DNA of 12,756 nt from Neisseriaceae bacterium (lineage in GTDB: Bacteria; Pseudomonadota; Gammaproteobacteria; Burkholderiales; Neisseriaceae), in NCBI GenBank assembly GCA_030146285.1, contig JASLBZ010000101.1, positions 1-12,756 on the forward strand, given 5' to 3'. Position numbers and translations under genes: made by a program. The notes under the pieces were generated by a model. It did no database searches. It was not told the origin of the DNA and saw nothing but the letters and a program-made list of their open reading frames with translations. Below, piece by piece: positions 7,190-12,756 of the stretch (its first letter is position 1; every line of letters begins with the position of its first letter).

Positions 7190-8179
7190 TTAACGGTAGC
7201 CCGCTCTGTCCATTAGCATCACAGCTTGTTTTTGTTTGCTGCCTGCGTTGGATACATTAATCACGTTTTGCTTGAAGTTGCCCCATTTAGCAACTCTTGC
7301 ATCGGGTTTAACGGTTGGGTTAACAGGGTATTCCATATTCAAATCAGCAAAAAGATTTTGTGCTTTATTGCCAGATAACCATTCAATGAATTTTTGTGCT
7401 TCAGCTTTGTTTTTGGTGTGTTTGGCAACGCCTGCACCTGAGATATTCACGTGTGTGCCTTTGCCTTTTTGATCAGCCCAGAAAATGCCAATAGGAAGCT
7501 TTGGATTTTTTTCCATGAGGCGACCATAGTAATATGTGTTGGCAATGCCGACATCACAACGACCAGAACCAATGGCTTCTAATAAAGCAGTATCATCTGC
7601 AAATGGTGCTGTGGCTAAGTTATTCACCCAGCCTTTAACCATGGTTTCAGTTTTGGCAGCGCCCACATCAGCGATGTGCATGGCAACCAATGATTGGTTA
7701 TACACTTTTTTCGAGGTGCGTAGGCACAATTTGCCTTTGAAGTCGCTGTTGGCTAAATCTGCATAGCTAGACAAATCTTTAGGATTGACTTTGTTGGTGT
7801 TGTAAAAAATAGTACGGGCACGAACCGATAAGCCAAACCATTGGTTTTTAGGATCACGCAAATGAGAAGGAACATTTTTAGTCAAAACTTTAGATTGAAT
7901 CGGTTGCAATAAACCCATTTGACTTGCTTGCCATAAATTACCACCATCAACGGTAATTAAAACATCTGCTGGCGAGTTTTTGCCTTCAGCACGCATACGC
8001 TCCATAAGCGGACCTTCTTTGTCCGAAACCAGCTTTACGTTAACACCTGTTTCTTTTTTGTATTGAGCCACAACAGGTTTTAACAGTTGTTCAGCACGAG
8101 AAGAATATACCACCAAATCTTGTGCAAAAACTGAAGCTGTACTTAAGGTCAAAAATGCGATGGGTAAAAGCTTTGCCAT
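7190..8179 (-). CDS. fbpA: Periplasmic iron(III)-binding protein of an ABC transporter (FbpA/FutA type)
   Basis: Captures ferric iron in the periplasm and delivers it to the FbpB permease. The 329 residues start with a signal peptide (about 1-19, MAKLLPIAFL, cleavage after SVFA), and the mature protein begins QDLVVYSSR. The solute-binding fold follows. Tyrosines typical of FutA-like iron proteins are present: Tyr25 in VVYSSR, Tyr160 in KKVYNQS, and the cluster NTYYYGR (Tyr216-218), matching the paired iron-ligand tyrosines. It looks closer to the FutA branch than to classical gonococcal FbpA (NNYYW). The ATG has AGGA 6 bases upstream. It diverges from fbpBC across 182 bases carrying two Fur-like sites and converges with lpd. 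The substrate call rests on the tyrosine pattern and neighbours. Confidence 0.92.
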   Translation of the reverse strand: MAKLLPIAFLTLSTASVFAQDLVVYSSRAEQLLKPVVAQYKKETGVNVKLVSDKEGPLMERMRAEGKNSPADVLITVDGGNLWQASQMGLLQPIQSKVLTKNVPSHLRDPKNQWFGLSVRARTIFYNTNKVNPKDLSSYADLANSDFKGKLCLRTSKKVYNQSLVAMHIADVGAAKTETMVKGWVNNLATAPFADDTALLEAIGSGRCDVGIANTYYYGRLMEKNPKLPIGIFWADQKGKGTHVNISGAGVAKHTKNKAEAQKFIEWLSGNKAQNLFADLNMEYPVNPTVKPDARVAKWGNFKQNVINVSNAGSKQKQAVMLMDRAGYR

Positions 8180-8198
8180 TGTGAATCCTTTAATATAT

Positions 8199-8217
8199 AA
8201 GAATGAGAACTATTATT
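8199..8217 (-). promoter_or_regulatory. Candidate Fur box in front of fbpA
   Basis: On the minus strand AATAATAGTTCTCATTCTT agrees with the 19-bp Fur consensus (GATAATGATAATCATTATC) at 12 of 19 positions, counted by eye. It lies 19 bases upstream of the fbpA ATG, where bound Fur would block transcription. Iron repression of this class of transporter is well established, which raises the prior. Confidence 0.55.
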
Positions 8218-8309
8218 GTTGTTGATGTTAAGGGATTATTTCGACATCGTCCAGTGTTTTTATAACCTACGCTAACATTTTTTAATATAAATTTGAGCGG
8301 ATAAAATTA

Positions 8310-8328
8310 TAGATTAAGAATCATTACT
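8310..8328 (+). promoter_or_regulatory. Candidate second Fur box in front of fbpB
   Basis: TAGATTAAGAATCATTACT contains the exact consensus core AATCATTA and agrees at 12 of 19 positions with the Fur consensus. It sits just downstream of a possible -10 (TAAAAT, 8302-8307; the matching -35 region TTTTTA is poor) and 33 bases upstream of the fbpB start. Local AT-richness makes chance similarity more likely than for the fbpA site. Confidence 0.4.
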
Positions 8329-8361
8329 GTTTAATTTACTTTAACGAAATATTTAAGCATA

Positions 8362-9990
8362 ATGTCTCTTTTTTGCGTACTGAGCGGGTGGCTTTTGTCC
8401 TATTTATTGAGCAGGTTTTGGCAATGGGTTTGGGTGCTCTTGGTATTGGTGCCCATGGGTGTTGTATTGGCATCGTACCAAGAAATTGACCATGAAATTT
8501 GGCAGCATTTACTTGAGTTTCAATTGGGTCATTTACTAAGCAATACTTTAATTTTGGTATTGGGTGTGGGGTGTGGCACGTTGGTTTTGGGCACAAGTTG
8601 CGCATGGTTAACAGCGGTGTACCAGTTCCCCGGGCGACGATTTTTCTTTTGGGCTTTGATGCTGCCTCTGGCTGTGCCTGCTTATGTCATGGCTTTTAGT
8701 CAAATAGGTTTATTTGACTACAGCAGTGGTATCAGTACTTATTTGCGTGAAACATGGCATTTTGAAAATGGCCTTCCTGATATTCGCCATGCTGGCGGTG
8801 TGGTTTTGGTCATGAGTTTGGCTTTTTACCCTTATGTGTATTTGTTGGCACGCAATGCCTTTTTGAGCATGGGTGTGCGCTCATTGGAAGTGGGTGCAAG
8901 TTTGGGCTTGTCACCCATGAAAGTGTTCTTTCGCATTGCGTTACCGATGGCAAGGCCTTGGATTTTGGGTGGCATGACTTTGGCGTTAATGGAAACGATT
9001 GCAGATTTTGGTACGGTAGCAGTGTTTAATTTTGACACCTTTACAACCGCCATTTATCAAGCTTGGTATTCTTTTTACTCCATAGAGACGGCCAAACAGC
9101 TGGCATCGATTTTAATTTTGGTGGTTTTTGTTTTGCTGCTATTAGAACAATACAGTCGCAAACAAAAAAGATTTACCCAAGTTGGTAAGGCACAAAGATC
9201 GATCCAGATTCAATTGAAACCCAAGCAGGCTTATTTGGCGAGTGCTTTTTGCAGTTTGATTTTGTTGATGGCTTTTGTGCTGCCAGTGGGGCAATTGGTG
9301 ATGTGGGCGTGGGAGACAAGAAGCAACGTTTTTGAGGCTGATTTGTGGCGTTATGCATGGCATTCTTTGGCTGTTGCGTTGATGGCAGCTGTTTTGGTGA
9401 TGGTATGTGCTTTGGGTTTGTCATTATCCAAGCGGGTCGCAGCGGGAAACCTCAGTATCTGGTTAACACGATTTGCAACATTGGGCTATGCCGTACCAGG
9501 AACCATTTTGGCTGTGGGTGTTTTTATTCCCATTGCGTGGTTGGATAATATACTCATTGAAATGATCGGACTGGATTCACAAGCCTCAGGTTGGCTCAAA
9601 GGAACGCTCGCGGTATTGCTATTGGCTTATGCCTTGCGTTTCATGGCGGTGGCTTTTGCGGCAACTGAAGCTGGTTTTGAGCGGATTTCAATACAGCAAG
9701 ATGAAGCGGCAACAAGTTTGGGTGTGTATGGTTTGGCTTTGCTGCGTCGCGTGTATTTGCCATTGATTAAAGGTGCTACGGGAACTGCCATGTTAATGGT
9801 GTTTGTCGATGTAATGAAAGAAATGCCCATAGTACTGATGATGCGCCCCTTTGATTGGGATACCTTGGCTGTACGTATTTTTAATTTCACAACCGAAGGG
9901 CAATATGATTTGGCAGCATGGCCTGCCATTTTGATTATTTTGACCGGCTTGGTGCCAATTTTATTTTTTTCTAGGACAGAATCATCATGA
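8362..9990 (+). CDS. fbpB: Iron(III) ABC transporter permease, fused double-domain (FbpB)
   Basis: Inner-membrane channel of the ferric iron importer. The 542 residues are hydrophobic throughout and show two homologous halves, the usual arrangement of FbpB/SfuB permeases. Each half has a cytoplasmic EAA-type loop that docks on the ATPase. The first is SLEVGASLGLSPMKVFF then RIALP (about residues 173-195), the second DEAATSLGVYGLALLRR then VYLPL (about 448-469). A soluble loop near 265-285 joins the halves. The ATG at 8362 has no evident Shine-Dalgarno, so the start is less certain. The first residues are already hydrophobic, and translation could be weak or begin at a nearby alternative codon. 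The stop overlaps fbpC by four bases (ATGA), implying translational coupling. Confidence 0.93.
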   Translation: MSLFCVLSGWLLSYLLSRFWQWVWVLLVLVPMGVVLASYQEIDHEIWQHLLEFQLGHLLSNTLILVLGVGCGTLVLGTSCAWLTAVYQFPGRRFFFWALMLPLAVPAYVMAFSQIGLFDYSSGISTYLRETWHFENGLPDIRHAGGVVLVMSLAFYPYVYLLARNAFLSMGVRSLEVGASLGLSPMKVFFRIALPMARPWILGGMTLALMETIADFGTVAVFNFDTFTTAIYQAWYSFYSIETAKQLASILILVVFVLLLLEQYSRKQKRFTQVGKAQRSIQIQLKPKQAYLASAFCSLILLMAFVLPVGQLVMWAWETRSNVFEADLWRYAWHSLAVALMAAVLVMVCALGLSLSKRVAAGNLSIWLTRFATLGYAVPGTILAVGVFIPIAWLDNILIEMIGLDSQASGWLKGTLAVLLLAYALRFMAVAFAATEAGFERISIQQDEAATSLGVYGLALLRRVYLPLIKGATGTAMLMVFVDVMKEMPIVLMMRPFDWDTLAVRIFNFTTEGQYDLAAWPAILIILTGLVPILFFSRTESS

Positions 9991-11009
9991 CATGGTTGAA
10001 CATGAACCAAGTGGACATTTCACTTGCACAAAAGTCCATCATAAAACAATTCAATATCTCACTCAAAAAGGGAGAAATTGCATGTTTATTGGGTGCATCA
10101 GGTTGTGGAAAAACAACCATCTTACGAGCGATTGCTGGGTTCGAAGACATTGCGGCTGGTGACATTGCTTTGAACCAAAAAGTATTGGCACAAAAAGGAA
10201 AATGTTTGCCTGCGCATGAGCGAGAAGTGGGCATGGTGTTTCAGGATTATGCATTATTCGGTCATTTGAATATTCAAGAGAATATTGCTTTTGGATTGTC
10301 AAAATACAAAAAATCAGCACGCCAAGAGCGGGTAAAAACACTGTTAAGTTTAATCGGCCTAAGTGAATATGCGAAGGCTTATCCGCACCAATTGTCAGGT
10401 GGCCAGCAGCAGCGTGTTGCTTTGGCAAGAGCCTTAGCACCGAAGCCCAAATTGATTTTGTTGGATGAGCCATTTTCTAATCTGGATACCGAATTGCGTT
10501 TGCAACTGGCAAAAGACATTCGCTATCTATTGCAACAAGAAAACATGACCGCTATTTTGGTGACCCATGATCAAGAAGAGGCATTTGCATTTGCCGACAC
10601 CATTGGATTGGTGGCCGATGGACAATTACAGCAGTGGGGTAAGCCTGAGACGTTGTTTTATCAACCAGTGAATGCAGCTGTAGCCAATTTTTTTGGACAG
10701 GGCAGTTGGCTTAAAACGCAAGTATTGGATGAAACGCGATTGCAAACCGCATTGGGAGTGTATAAGCATCCTGTAACACACGGTCTGCCTGTGGGGGATG
10801 TGAATTTATTGGTTAGAGCACATGAAGTGGTGTTGGTTGATGAGGCCGGAGCTTTGGCACAAGTGAATAACAGCGTCTACCAAGGCTGGCAAGTTCAGCA
10901 TGCCTTAGAATTAACAAATGGCGAAATGCTATTGGCCAATTGGCCTAAGCAACAACAAGGCTCGGTCAATATTGCATTGAAATTAGACCATGTAATTGCT
11001 TTTGAATGA
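9987..11009 (+). CDS. fbpC: Iron(III) ABC transporter ATP-binding protein (FbpC)
   Basis: ATPase powering ferric iron import through FbpB. The 340 residues comprise an ABC nucleotide-binding domain (about 1-235) and a C-terminal regulatory/TOBE-like region (about 240-340). Motifs are Walker A GASGCGKT (36-43), the Q-loop VFQDYALF (Gln86), signature LSGGQQQR (136-143), Walker B LILLDEP (156-162) with Glu161, D-loop SNLD, and switch His194 in VTHDQEEA. The start overlaps the fbpB stop as ATGA, with AGGA ten bases upstream inside fbpB. No clear terminator follows; the sequence passes into IS debris within about 65 bases. Close relatives transport sulfate, spermidine or maltose, but the fused permease and Tyr-rich binding protein point to iron. 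Confidence 0.95.
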   Translation: MTWLNMNQVDISLAQKSIIKQFNISLKKGEIACLLGASGCGKTTILRAIAGFEDIAAGDIALNQKVLAQKGKCLPAHEREVGMVFQDYALFGHLNIQENIAFGLSKYKKSARQERVKTLLSLIGLSEYAKAYPHQLSGGQQQRVALARALAPKPKLILLDEPFSNLDTELRLQLAKDIRYLLQQENMTAILVTHDQEEAFAFADTIGLVADGQLQQWGKPETLFYQPVNAAVANFFGQGSWLKTQVLDETRLQTALGVYKHPVTHGLPVGDVNLLVRAHEVVLVDEAGALAQVNNSVYQGWQVQHALELTNGEMLLANWPKQQQGSVNIALKLDHVIAFE

Positions 11010-11074
11010 GGGTGAGTTACACCGCCTGTTATCAGTCGATGGTCAAATTTAAAGATTAAGCCTGTGCAATGATA

Positions 11075-11325
11075 TGGTAATCCACCCTAAAAAATAATAG
11101 CAGCCAACAGTAGAATTTTCTCGTCATCTATGCGCAGGAGATTTTGCAATGAAATAATCTAAACTCACTGATAGCTAGCGAAGGTAGTCTGAATGCACTA
11201 ATCACATTTGGTTATTAGGCTTCATGCATGACAATCTAAGCAATGGCAGAAACTATGAACTTCAAAATTGGGCTGCTAAAATGGGAGGATTGCCTTATGG
11301 TCTTTTGCGTGCAGCACTTTTTTGA
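11075..11325 (+). pseudogene. Remnant of an IS3-family insertion sequence (left end, orfA start, orfB pieces)
   Basis: A terminus-like sequence begins TGGTAATCCACCC at 11075. A leader of about 75 bases follows, typical of IS3 elements, then AGGAG (11136-11140) and ATG at 11149. In that frame the codons read M K stop S K L T D S stop, resembling an IS3 orfA start (MKKS-K-T-S-Q) broken by stop codons. In the same frame, 11209-11256 encodes WLLGFMHDNLSNGRNY, which resembles WSMDFMHD-L--GR, the first DDE-aspartate segment of IS3-family orfB; the aspartate is now Gly. Then 11260-11280 encodes LQNWAAK, resembling a later orfB segment. Most of orfA and orfB between these pieces is missing, so this is an internally deleted, dead copy. 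The similarity is from memory of the family. Confidence 0.55.
11182..11193 (+). repeat. DUS-like 12-mer AGGTAGTCTGAA
   Basis: It differs from the 5250 king-type DUS at two positions and from the remembered muc dialect (AGGTCGTCTGAA) at one. It lies exactly where the orfA-like and orfB-like pieces of the IS remnant are joined. It is not part of a hairpin and may be coincidence. Confidence 0.25.
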
Positions 11326-11499
11326 AACCATTAATAGGCAGGGATTACAGGGCTTTTTTACGTAATAAGGTTTAATAATATTTAATAAAAAAATTGCTCT
11401 TCGTATAAAAATAGCAGGGAAATTTAGGCAAAAAAACATCAATTCAAAATGCAAATCTAAGCCACTTGCTTCGCAACTGCCTAAAATCGACATAAATCA

Positions 11500-11569
11500 C
11501 TAGCTTTTAGGCTTTAGCCTGAAGGCTAGCCCAAGTCGGCTGCTGTGCCAGTTTGCTTTGGCTAGCCTT
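11500..11569. repeat. Overlapping, mutually exclusive hairpins built on CTAGC arms
   Basis: Hairpin A pairs 11500-11512 with 11517-11529 (13 bp, two G-U pairs, loop TTTA). Hairpin B pairs 11522-11535 with 11556-11569 (13 of 14 pairs, loop of 20). They share 11522-11529, so only one can form at a time. There is no T-run beyond either. It could be a miniature repeat element, an RNA switch or attenuator, or part of mobile-element debris. It lies about 325 bases upstream of the 165-aa gene. Confidence 0.5.
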
Positions 11570-11893
11570 TACACATGAATCTATGTTTTTTTGTCTACCA
11601 GTAAAAAATAGATTTGAAGAACAAATTAGTTTGTTAAATTTGACTTTAAAGTGTTTTAAGTTATTTAAAACAATAGGTACAGATTTATCTTTTGGATGAT
11701 AAGTCTTCTATAGGCGGCCTTAAAGTCCATTTAAAGACCGTTTAGAATGTAAAGCCTAACAGCTTTTGAGTTGTTTGCTAGATATGACTACATTCAAATT
11801 TTTATAATCAGTACTTTTAAGGTTTGAGGACTACTGAAACGTATATTTGGAAGTTTTTTTGTTGAATAAATTATTATAAAAGGTTTAATAAAA

Positions 11894-12391
11894 ATGGATG
11901 CAATTTATGAGTATTATGAGGATACAGTTAAACCAACAGTAAATGAGTTTTTAATAGATAGAACAAATCTTAGAAGAGGAAGACTAGCGGCTATAGTACT
12001 TGATCACATGAGGGACTATAGAGCAGTTCAAATAGGTGGACATCCAGAAAAACTATTGGAGAAAATAAAGGAAGATTGCTTTGATTTAGTATTAATTAGG
12101 GATGTATGTAATGCAAGTAAACACTGCATTTTAACTGGTAATTCTTATCAAAAAAAATGTACTAAAAACCCTAGACACTTATCAAAATATAGTGACATCA
12201 AAAGTGAAAATAACGCAGGTATTTTTAGTAAGCCTTTTGGTGAAGGAAGGTTTTCTGAATCAAATTATGTCTATATCAAGTTTGATCAAGACAGATCATT
12301 AAGGGACGGTAAGGAAAGTAAGAATTTAGATGAGTCAATCAATGAGGTTATGGCATATTGGGATAAAACTCTTTATCCTAATGAAAACTAA
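11894..12391 (+). CDS. Hypothetical protein, probable horizontally acquired cargo gene
   Basis: I do not recognise this 165-residue protein with confidence. It is probably soluble and largely helical, with no signal peptide or membrane segment. The N-terminal half (about 15-45) is an amphipathic, Arg-rich helix with LAAIVLDHMRDYRA. Residues 63-80 contain FDLVLIRDVCNASKHCIL, where Asp-x-x-Asn-Ala-Ser-Lys-His resembles a motif seen in uncharacterised accessory proteins. HEPN-like RNases also use Arg/His motifs, but the spacing here (seven residues between Arg69 and His77) does not fit their usual R-x4-6-H. The C-terminus ends in a helix with an EVMAYWDKTL segment. The ATG at 11894 has AAAAGG (11878-11883) ten bases upstream. 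All eleven arginine codons are AGA or AGG, unlike the CGN-using pdh genes. IS3 fragments flank it on both sides. Confidence 0.75.
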   Translation: MDAIYEYYEDTVKPTVNEFLIDRTNLRRGRLAAIVLDHMRDYRAVQIGGHPEKLLEKIKEDCFDLVLIRDVCNASKHCILTGNSYQKKCTKNPRHLSKYSDIKSENNAGIFSKPFGEGRFSESNYVYIKFDQDRSLRDGKESKNLDESINEVMAYWDKTLYPNEN

Positions 12392-12576
12392 ATCATATAT
12401 CAGTCCTTTTAGATATTTCATCGCATTAACAATTAATTTCCCCCCATCGCTTCCTTAAATAATCATAGCTTTTTTACTATCGAGCTGGATAGCATACCTA
12501 GGTAATCATCACTAGCCGCTAATGATTTAATATCATACCTAAATCGTATTAAGAAATTACTTCAATCCCACTCAAT

Positions 12577-12615
12577 TGGCTTTGTTGCATTAAGTTGCAG
12601 GAGTTTTCAGTAGAA
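12577..12615 (-). mobile_element. Presumed right-end terminal region of an IS3-family element
   Basis: This lies just beyond the stop of the truncated transposase. Reading inwards on the plus strand it runs TGGCTTTGTTGCA and reaches CAGTAGAATT at 12608. The IS remnant on the left reads TGGTAATCCACCC and reaches the same CAGTAGAATT at 11108. The motif is thus 31 and 33 bases from the two presumed tips. The exact outer boundary is not certain. Confidence 0.4.
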
Positions 12616-12756
12616 TTAATTTACCATCAATGGTGACTTGTCACCATTGATGGTATGTGGTCTTTCATTATTATAGAATAATAACAATGTCATGGTGTAG
12701 TTTTGTATTTCCGTTATATCGTTAAATAGGTATTGATTCAAGAGTCCGTAGCGTAC
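12616..12756 (-). CDS. IS3-family transposase orfB, C-terminal fragment (runs off window)
   Basis: The minus-strand frame is open from the right edge to the TAA at 12616-12618, giving the last 46 residues. It reads VRYGLLNQYLFNDITEIQ, then LLLFYNNERPH, and ends SPLMVN. This matches the C-terminal rve/DDE region of IS3-family transposases, where the consensus is VRYEWL--YLF, then W-YN-ERPH---G--P. No stop interrupts it, so the element may be intact beyond the window. Some consensus residues have changed (Gly for the Glu after VRY, no Trp before YNNERPH), which could mean decay. The usual end of the protein is replaced by INGDKSPLMVN, encoded by a perfect palindrome. Confidence 0.8.
   Translation of the reverse strand, partial: VRYGLLNQYLFNDITEIQNYTMTLLLFYNNERPHTINGDKSPLMVN
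12622..12655. repeat. Perfect 34-base palindrome (16-bp arms, 2-base centre)
   Basis: TACCATCAATGGTGAC (12622-12637), centre TT, then its exact reverse complement (12640-12655). It lies inside the 3' end of the minus-strand transposase frame, ending just before its stop codon. There is no T-run on either side, so it is not a standard terminator. Confidence 0.9.

Larger units (their letters stand above)
11010..11893. other. AT-rich region without an intact gene, holding IS debris and inverted repeats
   Basis: No intact gene is evident. The first part (about 11075-11325) is a decayed IS3-family element. From 11340 to 11495 I see only AT-rich sequence; an 85-codon minus-strand frame there looks non-coding. 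At 11500-11569 lie overlapping hairpins. A small AT-rich inverted repeat GTTTTAA/TTAAAAC (11653-11671) follows, and the remainder is leader for the 165-aa gene. Confidence 0.6.

Noticed and set aside
11236..11493. 85-codon minus-strand reading frame in the IS debris region
   Set aside because: The translation has no recognisable motif or clear ribosome binding site, and its 3' half overlaps the IS3-like plus-strand remnant.
12578..12590. GGCTTTGTTGCA resembling the tip of IS5/IS903-type elements
   Set aside because: The adjacent reading frame ends with YNNERPH in IS3-family context, so the sequence is better explained as the end region of an IS3 element.
12622..12655. Palindrome as an intrinsic terminator or lox-like recombination site
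   Set aside because: It lacks a T-run on both strands, and its centre is only two bases, unlike the 6-8-base spacers of tyrosine-recombinase core sites; kept only as an unexplained palindrome.
1..12756. CRISPR array, tRNA or rRNA genes, riboswitches
   Set aside because: No regularly spaced repeats and no recognisable structural RNA were seen on either strand by eye.

Overview
The window looks like a chromosomal stretch from a member of the Neisseriaceae with moderate GC content. Two observations support this. The dihydrolipoamide dehydrogenase carries its own N-terminal lipoyl domain, as in the meningococcal p64K protein. An exact copy of the 12-mer AGGCAGCCTGAA, which I recall as the 'king' (Kingella-type) dialect of the Neisseriaceae DNA uptake sequence, sits in a terminator hairpin at 5250-5261, and a degenerate copy sits in the next terminator. 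I cannot name genus or species from the sequence alone.

Layout. (1) 3-476: the 3' part of a Smr-domain protein, cut by the window edge, followed by a hairpin and a gene-free, AT-rich leader. (2) 870-7075: the complete pyruvate dehydrogenase complex, aceE (E1), aceF (E2, two lipoyl domains) and lpd (E3 with one lipoyl domain), all on the plus strand. Together they convert pyruvate to acetyl-CoA. A hairpin lies between aceE and aceF, and a DUS-containing terminator-like hairpin lies between aceF and lpd, so expression may be stepped down along the cluster. (3) 7190-11009: an iron(III) ABC transporter. The periplasmic binding protein (fbpA/futA type) is on the minus strand, and the fused double permease (fbpB) and ATPase (fbpC) are on the plus strand with a 4-base overlap. 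The 182-base divergent gap has one Fur-box-like sequence near each start, consistent with coordinated iron repression.

(4) 11010-12756: an AT-rich accessory region. It opens with a decayed IS3-family element (terminus-like sequence, leader, broken orfA start, pieces of the orfB DDE domain), continues with overlapping, mutually exclusive hairpins, and then has one intact, unrecognised 165-aa gene whose arginine codons are all AGA or AGG. It ends with the C-terminus of a second IS3-family transposase on the minus strand, running off the window. The stop-proximal end of that reading frame is a perfect 34-base palindrome. Both IS fragments share a subterminal CAGTAGAATT motif at similar distances from their presumed tips, so they probably belong to the same or closely related elements bracketing the foreign-looking gene.

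The core metabolic and iron genes look ordinary. The most unusual parts are the IS-bracketed island, near-identical DNA shared by lipoyl domains of different genes, and the uptake signal placed inside the pdh cluster. No RNA gene or CRISPR array was seen.
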